From positions 1 through 64,000 of the forward strand of contig NZ_PEDM01000010.1 of NCBI RefSeq assembly GCF_002742685.1: a DNA stretch of 64,000 bases, read 5' to 3'. The notes below the pieces were generated by a model. It did not search any database. It worked only from the letters and a program-made list of their open reading frames with translations, and was not told where the DNA came from. Source of the DNA: Anoxybacillus flavithermus. Lineage in GTDB: Bacteria; Bacillota; Bacilli; Bacillales; Anoxybacillaceae. Within the stretch, counting starts at the first letter, position 1. Each line of letters opens with the position of its first letter. The translations under genes and the position numbers were made by a program. Below are positions 1 through 6,963 of this stretch, piece by piece.

Positions 1-53
1 GCCTTCGCAGTTCGGGACTTTCACCCTATAGATTGCACCCATGCCGAGCACAC
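1..53 (-). mobile_element. 5' end of a group IIC self-splicing intron (truncated by window edge)
   Basis: Read on the minus strand from base 53, the sequence begins GTGTG, the usual group II intron 5' end. It continues with the conserved class IIC domain I opening (GTGCTCGGCATGGGTGCA, then TATAGGGTGAAAGTCCCGAA), which from memory is almost the same as the Oceanobacillus iheyensis IIC intron. It lies one base beyond the T-run of a rho-independent terminator, which is the typical IIC insertion site. The rest of the ribozyme and any reverse transcriptase/maturase lie left of the window, so intactness cannot be judged. Confidence 0.88.
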
Positions 54-54
54 C

Positions 55-81
55 AAAAAACCGAAGGCGAATTGCCTTCGG
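55..81 (-). terminator. Rho-independent terminator of cotD, used as intron target
   Basis: Perfect 8-bp stem (CCGAAGGC at 61-68 with GCCTTCGG at 74-81), 5-base loop, then six T on the minus strand. It starts directly at the cotD stop codon. The group IIC intron begins just after the T-run, so the hairpin is probably also the element recognised during intron insertion. Confidence 0.92.
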
Positions 82-315
82 TTAAAATGGCCGTGGAAAC
101 GGGCCAGGCCCTGGACAAACAACATGTTGATGTGATACATCATTCACAACAGATTGCGTATGCGGAAAATAATGTTGATGCTGGAACACATGATGATTCA
201 CATACGTCGTATGTGACGGATGAATGTGTGGCACAATCGTTGTTTGCATTTGATGTTGTGTACAACATTTTGTTGGATGAACGATTGGCGACATCATATT
301 TGGACGACAACGCAT
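82..315 (-). CDS. cotD: Spore coat protein CotD
   Basis: A 77-residue His- and Cys-rich protein of the CotD family, an inner spore coat structural component made in the mother cell. Visible family features are the N-terminal RCRPNMMSPIVHPTKCC, the core TTIVPHIHPSHTT and several HxHYFPHT-type histidine runs; the length equals that of Bacillus CotD. The start is supported by AAAGGGG eight bases upstream. A SigK-like promoter lies upstream and a strong terminator directly downstream, so it is probably monocistronic. The C-terminus is rich in Pro and Gly. Confidence 0.9.
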   Translation of the reverse strand: MRCRPNMMSPIVHPTKCCTQHQMQTTIVPHIHPSHTTYVNHHVFQHQHYFPHTQSVVNDVSHQHVVCPGPGPFPRPF

Positions 316-354
316 ATTTCATACCCCTTTCGCATTTAAAGTTTGTTACACTTC

Positions 355-382
355 TAGCGTATGTGCAAAGGGGTATACATGT
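355..382 (-). promoter_or_regulatory. SigK-type promoter of cotD
   Basis: On the minus strand the -10 CATACGCTA (363-355) matches the SigK consensus CATAnnnTA at every defined base, with the AC of a -35 element 17 bases upstream (382-381). The same -10 sequence occurs in front of the Cys-rich spore-type gene at 33900. Late mother-cell expression is known for CotD; the promoter call itself is by pattern. Confidence 0.6.
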
Positions 383-401
383 ACTAATGGAAACACCTAT
401 T

Positions 402-497
402 TTACATGAACGTATAAATGTTATGTTTCATATTCGCAAAAATGACAACTGTAGCTCCTATTAAAACAAAAAATAAATATAAAATTTTTTTACTCAT
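402..497 (-). CDS. 31-residue predicted membrane peptide
   Basis: ATG at 497 is preceded by GGAGAG seven bases upstream and opens a 31-codon frame ending TAA at 402. The peptide begins MSKKILYLFFVLIGATVVIF, which is a positively charged tip followed by one transmembrane segment, and it has a short polar tail with a histidine. It sits upstream of cotD on the same strand. I do not recognise the family; small single-span peptides of this form are common among sporulation genes. The frame is short, so chance occurrence is possible, but the ribosome site and hydrophobic pattern argue for a gene. Confidence 0.5.
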   Translation of the reverse strand: MSKKILYLFFVLIGATVVIFANMKHNIYTFM

Positions 498-641
498 CGC
501 TTCTCTCTCCGCTGTTCTTATTGTTCACAAATAAACATTCTACTTTATTCTCTTTTATTCGACAAGTAGGGGAAACTTTGTCATTTTTTGCGCTTCCCTC
601 GGAAATAACATAAAAAATTTCCTTCTTCTTTTTGCCGTACA

Positions 642-650
642 TGATATAAT
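642..650 (+). promoter_or_regulatory. Extended -10 promoter for the hemAT operon
   Basis: TGATATAAT at 642-650 is a perfect -10 with an extended TG motif and no convincing -35; the predicted start of transcription is near 657. No SigD (TAAA-N15-GCCGATAT) arrangement with correct spacing was found. The remaining bases from 498 to 640 are AT-rich, and nothing else could be recognised there. Confidence 0.5.
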
Positions 651-688
651 ATTTTAGGGGATTTTTTATGAAAACTGGAGGGGAAACA

Positions 689-2056
689 ATGTCAAAATGT
701 CCATTTCACACTCTATTCAATGAACATGGGGCTATTCAGCTGTTCCGCAAAAAACATCAAAAAGAAAATGAAGATACGAATGTTCGTCCTTCTGCATCTT
801 CACATGTTGCAACGTATTATCGACAACTCCTTTCAAGCGATCGTAAACAGCAAGTTTCTTTCGTTGGATTAACAGAGGAAGATTTGCAACAACTTGTTTC
901 GATTCGTCCGCTCTTTGCTAAACATGTCGAGCGAATTGTCAACGCGTTTTACGATCAAGTTGGGCAAATGCCACATTTGAGACGCATTATTGATAATCAT
1001 TCAACGATTGATCGCTTAAAACAAACGTTGCGCGCTTATTTAATGGATATGGTATCGGGGGAAATTGGTGAGCAATATATCATTCGTCGGAAAGTAATTG
1101 GCAATGTTCATAACCGAATCGGTTTATTTCCAGAATGGTATTTAGGCGCTTATACAATCATTCAAAATGAAGTGCTTCGCATATTGATGGAAGAGCTACC
1201 TCCAACAGAAGCAACAAACATTTACCGCTCATTTGCTAAACTTTGTTCATTCGATATGCAAATTGCGATTGAAACGTATATTGAGTCATATACATCGTCC
1301 ATGATGAAGTTAAACGAAATTGCAGAACTACAACATCGGTTAACAGAATCATCTACAACGCTTGCTTCAAGCGCAGAAGAAACGACTGCTTCTATTTTTG
1401 AAGTACAAAAAAATGTGCAAAGTATGTTGAATGAAGTGACAAGTATTCAGCGTCAATCTGTTCAAATGAGCGAACGAGTTGAAAAAGGAAAAGAAGATGT
1501 AAAACAAACATTAACCAAACTAGATAGCGTGGCTACATTAATTGAAGGAACAAAGTCGCTTACGAACGAACTGACAGATAGCTCGCGAAAAATCGGAGAA
1601 ATCGTCAATGCGATTCGCAACATTTCAAATCAAACAAATATTTTATCTTTAAATGCTAACATCGAGGCTGCACGTGCGGGTGAACACGGAAAAGGATTTG
1701 CAGTCGTCGCAAATGAAGTGCGAAAACTTGCAACGCAGACCGAACAATCGCTCGACTACATTCAAAATCACATTGATATTGTTCAACAAACGATCCGTAA
1801 ATTTGAACAGGCGTTTCAACAAATTGTAGAGGAAACGCGAGCATTCCGACAAGCAAATGAAAGCATTATTCATATTTTTGATCAATCTGTTACTGATGTA
1901 AAGTCAACAAGTAGAAAAATTGATCAATTTACTTCACTCATTGAACAGTTTCATCAAATGTTTGATGAAATTTCATCTGCTGCCTCACAAATTGCTGAAA
2001 TGGCCGAACAGTTAAACGATTTAAACCAAGAGTTAACAGAAAAGTTTAATTCGTAA
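689..2056 (+). CDS. hemAT: Heme-based aerotaxis transducer (HemAT), globin-coupled sensor
   Basis: A soluble oxygen-sensing chemoreceptor that controls the CheA-CheW complex. The N-terminal protoglobin domain (about residues 45-190) carries the proximal heme ligand H141 in [12 protein letters not shown] and a distal-side tyrosine near Y88. The C-terminal half is an MCP signalling coiled coil, with the hairpin tip [19 protein letters not shown] followed by [14 protein letters not shown]. There are no transmembrane segments, as in other HemATs. The start at 689 is preferred over an in-frame ATG at 668 because GGAGGGG lies just before 689; this gives 455 residues. It heads an operon with an unknown protein, an RsbW-like kinase and a STAS protein, which is unusual for hemAT. 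Confidence 0.9.
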   Translation: MSKCPFHTLFNEHGAIQLFRKKHQKENEDTNVRPSASSHVATYYRQLLSSDRKQQVSFVGLTEEDLQQLVSIRPLFAKHVERIVNAFYDQVGQMPHLRRIIDNHSTIDRLKQTLRAYLMDMVSGEIGEQYIIRRKVIGNVHNRIGLFPEWYLGAYTIIQNEVLRILMEELPPTEATNIYRSFAKLCSFDMQIAIETYIESYTSSMMKLNEIAELQHRLTESSTTLASSAEETTASIFEVQKNVQSMLNEVTSIQRQSVQMSERVEKGKEDVKQTLTKLDSVATLIEGTKSLTNELTDSSRKIGEIVNAIRNISNQTNILSLNANIEAARAGEHGKGFAVVANEVRKLATQTEQSLDYIQNHIDIVQQTIRKFEQAFQQIVEETRAFRQANESIIHIFDQSVTDVKSTSRKIDQFTSLIEQFHQMFDEISSAASQIAEMAEQLNDLNQELTEKFNS

Positions 2057-2079
2057 TAGTTAAACGGAGGAAGATGACG

Positions 2080-2409
2080 ATGAAGCATCCACGGCTAAAA
2101 TACGAGCAACGAACGTTTGCTCATATCGACGAAATGGCAGAAACGTTGCTTCACGAAGTAAACGAGCAACTCATTCGCATCGATATGGGGCTTCTCCCAA
2201 ATGATGTACCGTCACGCAACTATGCGAAGTTTCGTCTCATGCATTTGCAACGTTCATTCGGAGAGAGCATCCCGCTCCCGTTTCGTTCAACATATAACTC
2301 TTTATGGAGTCAATTATATCGTCTCGAGCATCAAGGTGATTATAAACATCCTTATATAAAACAACTTTTGATTCAGTTAAAAAACAATGATTCAAACTCA
2401 GCTAAATGA
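2080..2409 (+). CDS. Unknown 109-residue protein between hemAT and rsbW-like gene
   Basis: Not recognised. It is a small soluble protein, rich in Arg, Leu and Gln and probably mostly helical, with no Cys and no signal peptide. GGAGG at 2066-2070 fits the ATG at 2080 (nine-base spacing) better than the ATG at 2074. It starts 23 bases after the hemAT stop and its 3' end overlaps the next gene by 23 bases, so it is co-transcribed and translationally coupled to the anti-sigma-type kinase. By position it could be an adaptor or regulator of the partner-switching set; that is inference only. Confidence 0.7.
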   Translation: MKHPRLKYEQRTFAHIDEMAETLLHEVNEQLIRIDMGLLPNDVPSRNYAKFRLMHLQRSFGESIPLPFRSTYNSLWSQLYRLEHQGDYKHPYIKQLLIQLKNNDSNSAK

Positions 2410-2779
2410 AACAAATTATAGCACAGTGATTTCAGCGATGCTCGAGCAAATAAACGATTGTATTCAACTAGACGAAATACAAAAATACACCATTCAATTA
2501 ATATTGTGGGAGCTCGTCTCAAATGTCATCCGACACTCTACAAAAAAATATGCTACTGTGCACATCAGCTGGTCAGATGAAGAGATCGTCATCGAAGTCA
2601 TGGATGAAGGAGACGGCTTTCAATGGGAGGAAAAACTCAACGCTCCTCCTCCTGATTTCACTTATCAAGGAGGACGGGGACTTTTCCTCGTTCAACAACT
2701 TGCTTCACATTTTTCATTTGACGAAAAAGGAAAACATGCCATTGTCGTTGTCGCACGAAATAAAGGGGGAGAAATATGA
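2387..2779 (+). CDS. RsbW-like anti-sigma factor / serine kinase (HATPase_c)
   Basis: A 130-residue GHKL ATPase of the RsbW/SpoIIAB type, which binds a target protein and phosphorylates its STAS antagonist. The ATP-site boxes are visible: N box ELVSNVIRH (residues about 43-51), G1 box DEGDGF (about 75-80) and G2 box GGRGLFLVQQLA (about 95-106). It overlaps the preceding gene by 23 bases and the STAS gene by four (ATGA), so kinase and substrate are translationally coupled. No recognisable sigma factor gene is adjacent; the controlled partner may therefore be encoded elsewhere or may not be a sigma factor. Confidence 0.85.
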   Translation: MIQTQLNETNYSTVISAMLEQINDCIQLDEIQKYTIQLILWELVSNVIRHSTKKYATVHISWSDEEIVIEVMDEGDGFQWEEKLNAPPPDFTYQGGRGLFLVQQLASHFSFDEKGKHAIVVVARNKGGEI

Positions 2780-3069
2780 TCGACATTGTTACATATGATG
2801 ATAAAATCGTTGTCTCTTTTCAGCAAGATATTAACTTTGAAACATCACGTGTCATGGAAGAAACGATTCAATCACAGCCGTGGGAAACATCTCATTTGCA
2901 AATCGATTTATCTGCTGTTCGATTTATTGATAGCTCAGGCGTTCGTTTGCTGATTAGCTGGTTGTATCCACTGAAAGATCGAATGCGTATTGAAATGACA
3001 TGTGTTTCAGCACCTATTAAACATATATTATCGATCTGTCAATTGGATCAATTTGTAGACATTAAATAA
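2776..3069 (+). CDS. STAS-domain anti-sigma factor antagonist
   Basis: A 97-residue single STAS domain of the SpoIIAA/RsbV type. The motif IDSSGVRLLISWL (about residues 53-65) contains the serine normally phosphorylated by the RsbW-type kinase and dephosphorylated by a PP2C phosphatase. Its start overlaps the kinase stop. It is the last gene of the hemAT operon, followed at once by a terminator, and it faces a receiver-PP2C gene that could supply the phosphatase. Confidence 0.87.
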   Translation: MIDIVTYDDKIVVSFQQDINFETSRVMEETIQSQPWETSHLQIDLSAVRFIDSSGVRLLISWLYPLKDRMRIEMTCVSAPIKHILSICQLDQFVDIK

Positions 3070-3070
3070 A

Positions 3071-3095
3071 GGGGCCGAAATAGAGCCCCTTTTTT
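3071..3095. terminator. Bidirectional terminator between STAS and PP2C genes
   Basis: GGGGC (3071-3075) pairs with GCCCC (3085-3089), followed by six T on the plus strand; the A-rich left flank gives a weaker T-run for the minus strand. Confidence 0.85.
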
Positions 3096-3096
3096 G

Positions 3097-4233
3097 CTAT
3101 TTTACATGAATAGAGACGAATGTAATATCATCATTCCCTTTGCCATCTTGCGTTTTTTCATTTATGTTCTTTACCATCTCATCAAACGTATGAGCCGTTT
3201 GCATCACGCCGGCAAGTTGTTTTGCGCATTCTTCACCTAACACTTCCATTAATCCGTCTGTGTAAATCATAAGATATGCATCATGCTGAAAAGAAATTGT
3301 GCCTTTTTTATACGGAGCATTTGATACAATGCCAATTGGAATGCCCCCTTCTTTAAGAAGCATTGTTTTTTGATTAGTCATCAATATAGCTGGAGGATGA
3401 CCTGCGTTTACATACTCCATGACTTTCTTTTTTACATCAATTGTTCCATAAAAAGCAGTAAAGTAATATTTCGTTTCCTTTCCAAACAATTGAAAAGCAT
3501 GTCGATTTAATTCATGCACAACGAGAAGAGGTTCTGTTACTTTCGTCATTAACCCATGTAATAACGAACGAATCGACATAGCGACAAGCGCAGATGCGAC
3601 GCCATGCCCCATGACATCAATTACAATAAAAGCATACATATGCGGACGAACTTGTTGCCAAAAATACAAATCGCCAGACAGTTGTGAAGAAGGAATATAC
3701 GTCCCGACTAAATGAATATGCTCATTATTCATCGGCTCAGGAAGCAAACCTTCTTGAACGAGTCGAGCTAAGTGTAAGTCTTCATTCATCTTTTTTTGCA
3801 TCGTCCACATATGCCGATAACTTTCTATATATGCTTCATTCGTTCGTTTCAGTTGATCCATCGTCTTCTTTTGGCGATACGCCAATTGAACACGCGAAAC
3901 GAGTTCGACCATTGTAAACGGCTTGCGAATGTAATCAAACGCTCCTGCCGCAAACGCTTCCTCTAATTTTTGTTCATCATCGTAACCTGTAACCATTAGT
4001 ACAGGGATATGGCGCAGCTGCTCATGTTGCTTAAATCGGCGACACCATTCAATACCGTCTGTTTTCGGCATACAAATGTCCATTAAAATGACATCGACAT
4101 GTTGAGATAAAATGTATGCGTACGCCTCATCCGCATCTTCAAACGGATGAATGGAGATTCCCTCGATATGTTCAAGCATCGCCTCCATCATTTCTAATGT
4201 CGGCATGTAATCGTCAATCATCACTACTTTCAT
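3097..4233 (-). CDS. Response regulator with PP2C-type serine phosphatase (RsbU-like) output
   Basis: A 378-residue fusion. Residues 1-120 form a receiver with the phospho-acceptor aspartate in ILMDICMPKTDG and the conserved lysine in YIRKPF. Residues about 120-165 form a helical linker, and about 180-378 a SpoIIE/RsbU phosphatase with metal-binding aspartates in SGDLYFW, DVMGHGVASAL, YTDGLMEV and GNDDITF. The expected role is to dephosphorylate a phospho-STAS protein when the receiver is modified. The convergent STAS gene is the obvious candidate substrate. No dedicated histidine kinase lies next to it. Confidence 0.88.
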   Translation of the reverse strand: MKVVMIDDYMPTLEMMEAMLEHIEGISIHPFEDADEAYAYILSQHVDVILMDICMPKTDGIEWCRRFKQHEQLRHIPVLMVTGYDDEQKLEEAFAAGAFDYIRKPFTMVELVSRVQLAYRQKKTMDQLKRTNEAYIESYRHMWTMQKKMNEDLHLARLVQEGLLPEPMNNEHIHLVGTYIPSSQLSGDLYFWQQVRPHMYAFIVIDVMGHGVASALVAMSIRSLLHGLMTKVTEPLLVVHELNRHAFQLFGKETKYYFTAFYGTIDVKKKVMEYVNAGHPPAILMTNQKTMLLKEGGIPIGIVSNAPYKKGTISFQHDAYLMIYTDGLMEVLGEECAKQLAGVMQTAHTFDEMVKNINEKTQDGKGNDDITFVSIHVK

Positions 4234-4329
4234 CTTCAGCCGCCCTTTTCGTTATATTGTTCTATATTTCATTTATACACGTTGCAAACCCGAAAAAGAT
4301 AGCTTAAAGATGAAAGTTTTTCAAATTTT

Positions 4330-5091
4330 TTATTTTCCGCTAAAATGTGGACGACGCTTCTCTAAAAAGGCGCGAATACCTTCTTCGTGGTCTTTTGTTT
4401 TACGCATTTCCGCTTGATACGCTGTCTCCATTTGAAACGTGTTCAACAACTGTTGTTCGCTTAAATGAGCATATAACTGCTTCGTTGCAATCATCGCACG
4501 AATTGGTTTTGCTAGCCACTCAGCCACTTTGCGTTGAACGGCTTGTTCATCGCCGATTTCATCAATAAGCCCCACTTCATATGCCTCTTGCGCACTCATT
4601 ACTTTTCCTTCCCATATCACTTGTTTTGATTTTACTTCTCCAATTTTCCGTTTTAAAAAGAAATGGCCTCCACCATCTGGAATTAAGCCAATGCCGATAA
4701 AATTCATTGCAACACGTGCTTGTTCATTTGCAATAACATGATCGCAAGCGAGCGCTAAGCTAAGCCCTAATCCTGCAGCAGCGCCATGCACGTAACTGAT
4801 CGTTAGTTTCGGCAAATGATGTAGTATGAGGGCAATTTGTTTAATCGTTTCCATTACTTCTATGAATGAATGTTCATTCGCTGATTGCAACATTGTTTTA
4901 ATGTCGCCTCCTGCACAAAACCCATTCCCACGACCGCGGATAATGACAATATGTGCCTCACTTTTTTCAACTTCCTTTAACGCCTGTAGCAACTCTGTTA
5001 ACATTTGTTCGTGTAAAGCATTCAATGCATCTGGGCGATTCAACTCGATTGTTGCGACTCGATCTTCATATGACAATACGATATGTTCCAT
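4330..5091 (-). CDS. Enoyl-CoA hydratase/isomerase family protein lacking both hydratase glutamates
   Basis: A 253-residue crotonase-fold protein. The oxyanion-hole regions are present (FCAGGDI near residue 61; AAAGLGLSLALACD near 105). The glutamates used by true hydratases are replaced by Ser (GLSLA in place of GCELA) and Phe (NFIGIG in place of QPEILIG), while an aspartate occurs in GLIPDGGG. That pattern resembles PaaG-type isomerases, where this aspartate is catalytic, so isomerase activity is more likely than hydration. ATG 5091 has GGGAG nine bases upstream and is preferred over 5100. It appears monocistronic. Confidence 0.82.
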   Translation of the reverse strand: MEHIVLSYEDRVATIELNRPDALNALHEQMLTELLQALKEVEKSEAHIVIIRGRGNGFCAGGDIKTMLQSANEHSFIEVMETIKQIALILHHLPKLTISYVHGAAAGLGLSLALACDHVIANEQARVAMNFIGIGLIPDGGGHFFLKRKIGEVKSKQVIWEGKVMSAQEAYEVGLIDEIGDEQAVQRKVAEWLAKPIRAMIATKQLYAHLSEQQLLNTFQMETAYQAEMRKTKDHEEGIRAFLEKRRPHFSGK

Positions 5092-5170
5092 CTTTCCCAT
5101 CTCCCTCTTTCATATGTTCGCTGTTTTTTTCGACATATGTGAGTAAAATCCTGCACAAAAAATAGAAAAA

Positions 5171-5189
5171 GACGACATTACCTGTCGCC
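5171..5189 (-). terminator. Terminator of thiM-thiE
   Basis: A seven-pair hairpin with one G-T pair (minus strand GGCGACA with TGTCGTC) overlaps the thiE stop codon and is followed by TTTTTC. Confidence 0.7.
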
Positions 5190-5834
5190 TTTTTGTTTTG
5201 TACGCATGACAATCTCATACAGTCGTTTTGTTTGTTCACAAATATGCTTAGCACGGCAAATGGCAGAAATGACAGCAATTCCGTCTGCCCCTGCTTCGAT
5301 GACTTGTTTAGATGTTTGTTCTGTAATCCCGCCAATCGCAACGAGTGGAACATGTTTTTCATGCGCACGAATATGTTCAATCATCGTCAGTCCACATGCT
5401 TGCTTTGCATCATCTTTTGAAACAGTTGGGAAAATCGGACCTAACCCAACATAATCGGCGCGAACCGCAATCGCCTTTTTTACTTCATTCAAGTTGTGAA
5501 CAGATACCCCTAAATATTTATGATCGCCTATGCGATCACGAACGCGTTCAGCCGCTTCGTCCTCTTGTCCGACATGAACCCCATCTGCCTGTAAGGCAAG
5601 CGCTAAATCAACATCATCATTTACAATAAAAGGAATGTTGTGAGCCAGACACCGCTCAAGCAATTTCTCAGCTAAACGATATTTTTCAATTCCCGTAAGC
5701 GCCCCCTTTCCTTTTTCGCGAAACTGAAACATGGTAATGCCGCCTTCAATCGCTTCATCTAACACAGCAAGTGGATCTTTCGTACAATCGACACTTCCCA
5801 TAACAAAATACAACGATAACTTCTGTTTCATCAT
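5178..5834 (-). CDS. thiE: Thiamine-phosphate synthase
   Basis: Joins hydroxymethylpyrimidine diphosphate and thiazole phosphate to give thiamine phosphate. The 218-residue TIM barrel shows MFQFREKG (substrate diphosphate site), NDDVDLALALQADGVHVGQ, GLGPIFPTVSK and the phosphate-binding VAIGGI. It starts directly at the thiM stop, so the two genes form one riboswitch-controlled operon for thiazole salvage and coupling. Length and motifs are normal. Confidence 0.95.
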   Translation of the reverse strand: MMKQKLSLYFVMGSVDCTKDPLAVLDEAIEGGITMFQFREKGKGALTGIEKYRLAEKLLERCLAHNIPFIVNDDVDLALALQADGVHVGQEDEAAERVRDRIGDHKYLGVSVHNLNEVKKAIAVRADYVGLGPIFPTVSKDDAKQACGLTMIEHIRAHEKHVPLVAIGGITEQTSKQVIEAGADGIAVISAICRAKHICEQTKRLYEIVMRTKQKGDR

Positions 5835-6629
5835 TTATTCTCCTCGAATATGTGCGTATTCATCTACTTCTTCTTCACTCGTTTCGTATAAAGCATTTAA
5901 AAAAGCAAGTTGAAAAGACCCAGGTGCTTGAGCTTGTTTGGCTGCTTTTTCAGCCGCTACACCGTAATAAGCGAGCGCAGCAACAGATGACATCATCACA
6001 TTTTCCGCTACACTAGCAAATGCGCCTAACACCGAACTTAACAAACAACCTGTCCCGGTTACTTTCGTTAACATCGCATCACCATTTGAGACGATTACAA
6101 TACGTTCTCCATCTGTCACCACATCATCTTTCCCAGTCACAACAACTGTACAACGAAACATACGCGCTGCTTTTTTCGCTACATGTTCGAGATCGCCTTG
6201 AACATCTCCTGCATCTACCCCTTTTGTACTCACTTGTTCTCCAACAATACTTGCGATTTCGGATGCATTTCCACGTAAAATGGTAACGTTGACTTCGCGT
6301 AATATACGTTGGGCTGTTTCGGTGCGGTACGCTGTCGCACCAGCTCCAACAGGATCAAAAATGACAGGAATGTTTGCCTCATTTGCCGCTTTTCCAGCAA
6401 TTAACATCGCCTCTACGTCTGTTTCGTTTAATGTGCCAATGTTTAACACTAAAGCACGAGCTAACCGAACCATATCCGCTACTTCTTCTTTGGCATACGC
6501 CATAACAGGAGATGCGCCTACAGCAAGCAAACCATTCGCAACAAAATTGGTCACCACGACATTCGTCATATTATGTACGAGCGGTGACTCCTTCCTAACA
6601 CGTGTTAACCATTGTCCTACATTCATCAT
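5835..6629 (-). CDS. thiM: Hydroxyethylthiazole kinase
   Basis: Phosphorylates the thiazole alcohol during thiamine salvage. The 264-residue ribokinase-like fold shows the N-terminal PLVHNMTNVVVTNFVANGLLA, FDPVGAGAT in the middle, and the catalytic-cysteine and anion-hole segment VTGTGCLLSSVLGA near residue 195. It is the first gene behind the TPP riboswitch. An AAGGGGGAATG ribosome site precedes the start. thiD is not in the window. Confidence 0.95.
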   Translation of the reverse strand: MMNVGQWLTRVRKESPLVHNMTNVVVTNFVANGLLAVGASPVMAYAKEEVADMVRLARALVLNIGTLNETDVEAMLIAGKAANEANIPVIFDPVGAGATAYRTETAQRILREVNVTILRGNASEIASIVGEQVSTKGVDAGDVQGDLEHVAKKAARMFRCTVVVTGKDDVVTDGERIVIVSNGDAMLTKVTGTGCLLSSVLGAFASVAENVMMSSVAALAYYGVAAEKAAKQAQAPGSFQLAFLNALYETSEEEVDEYAHIRGE

Positions 6630-6650
6630 TCATTCCCCCTTAAAAAATAA

Positions 6651-6678
6651 AAACTAGTCGGACAGAATCGACTAGTTT
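6651..6678 (-). terminator. Riboswitch-controlled terminator upstream of thiM
   Basis: Ten-base inverted repeat (AAACTAGTCG at 6651-6660 with its complement at 6669-6678), followed on the minus strand by TTTTTATTTTTT. It lies between the TPP aptamer and thiM, where a premature terminator would act as the expression platform. Confidence 0.88.
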
Positions 6679-6693
6679 GCATATCGAAAACAT

Positions 6694-6796
6694 AGCCTAC
6701 TTCCCTCCGCTGGTACAAACCAGATCAGGTTCAAAGGGTTGGAAAACTGATTGCGCGTTTTCCTCTCAGCCATCGCCATCCGGCACCCCTAGTAGT
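6694..6796 (-). promoter_or_regulatory. TPP riboswitch (THI element)
   Basis: Minus strand contains the conserved aptamer parts in order: GGGGTGCC, GGCTGAGAGG, then TTTGAACCTGATCTGGTTT and CCAGCGGAGGGAAGT. Together with the terminator before thiM this predicts transcription termination when thiamine diphosphate is plentiful. Confidence 0.96.
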
Positions 6797-6889
6797 TTGA
6801 TTGATTCAATTTTCTTTCATTTTAATACATTCTTTCTCTTGATTCAATATGGATTATTGTCAAATTTCGTTCATATTTTTGTATGAAAG

Positions 6890-6932
6890 TGTGATATGTA
6901 TCACTTACGACGTACGCATTTTCCCCTATTGT
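6890..6932 (+). promoter_or_regulatory. FNR-activated promoter of hcp
   Basis: TGTGATATGTATCACT at 6890-6905 is a close match to the Bacillus FNR site (TGTGA-N6-TCACA/T). A -10-like TATTGT is at 6927-6932. If transcription starts about seven bases later (near 6939), the site centre lies at about -41.5, the standard class II activator position. This predicts induction without oxygen. Confidence 0.72.
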
Positions 6933-6963
6933 TAAAGTGTCAATAAGAAAAGGAGGGGTTATA

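Noticed and set aside
33-464. 143-residue open frame on the plus strand over cotD
   Set aside because: It runs antisense through cotD and the small membrane peptide and through the terminator hairpin, and it has no ribosome site. The cotD match on the other strand explains the region.
668-688. Earlier ATG for HemAT
   Set aside because: No ribosome site precedes 668, while GGAGGGG fits the ATG at 689.
2523-2798. Second frame inside the RsbW-like gene
   Set aside because: It overlaps the clear HATPase gene, has no recognised motif and no ribosome site.
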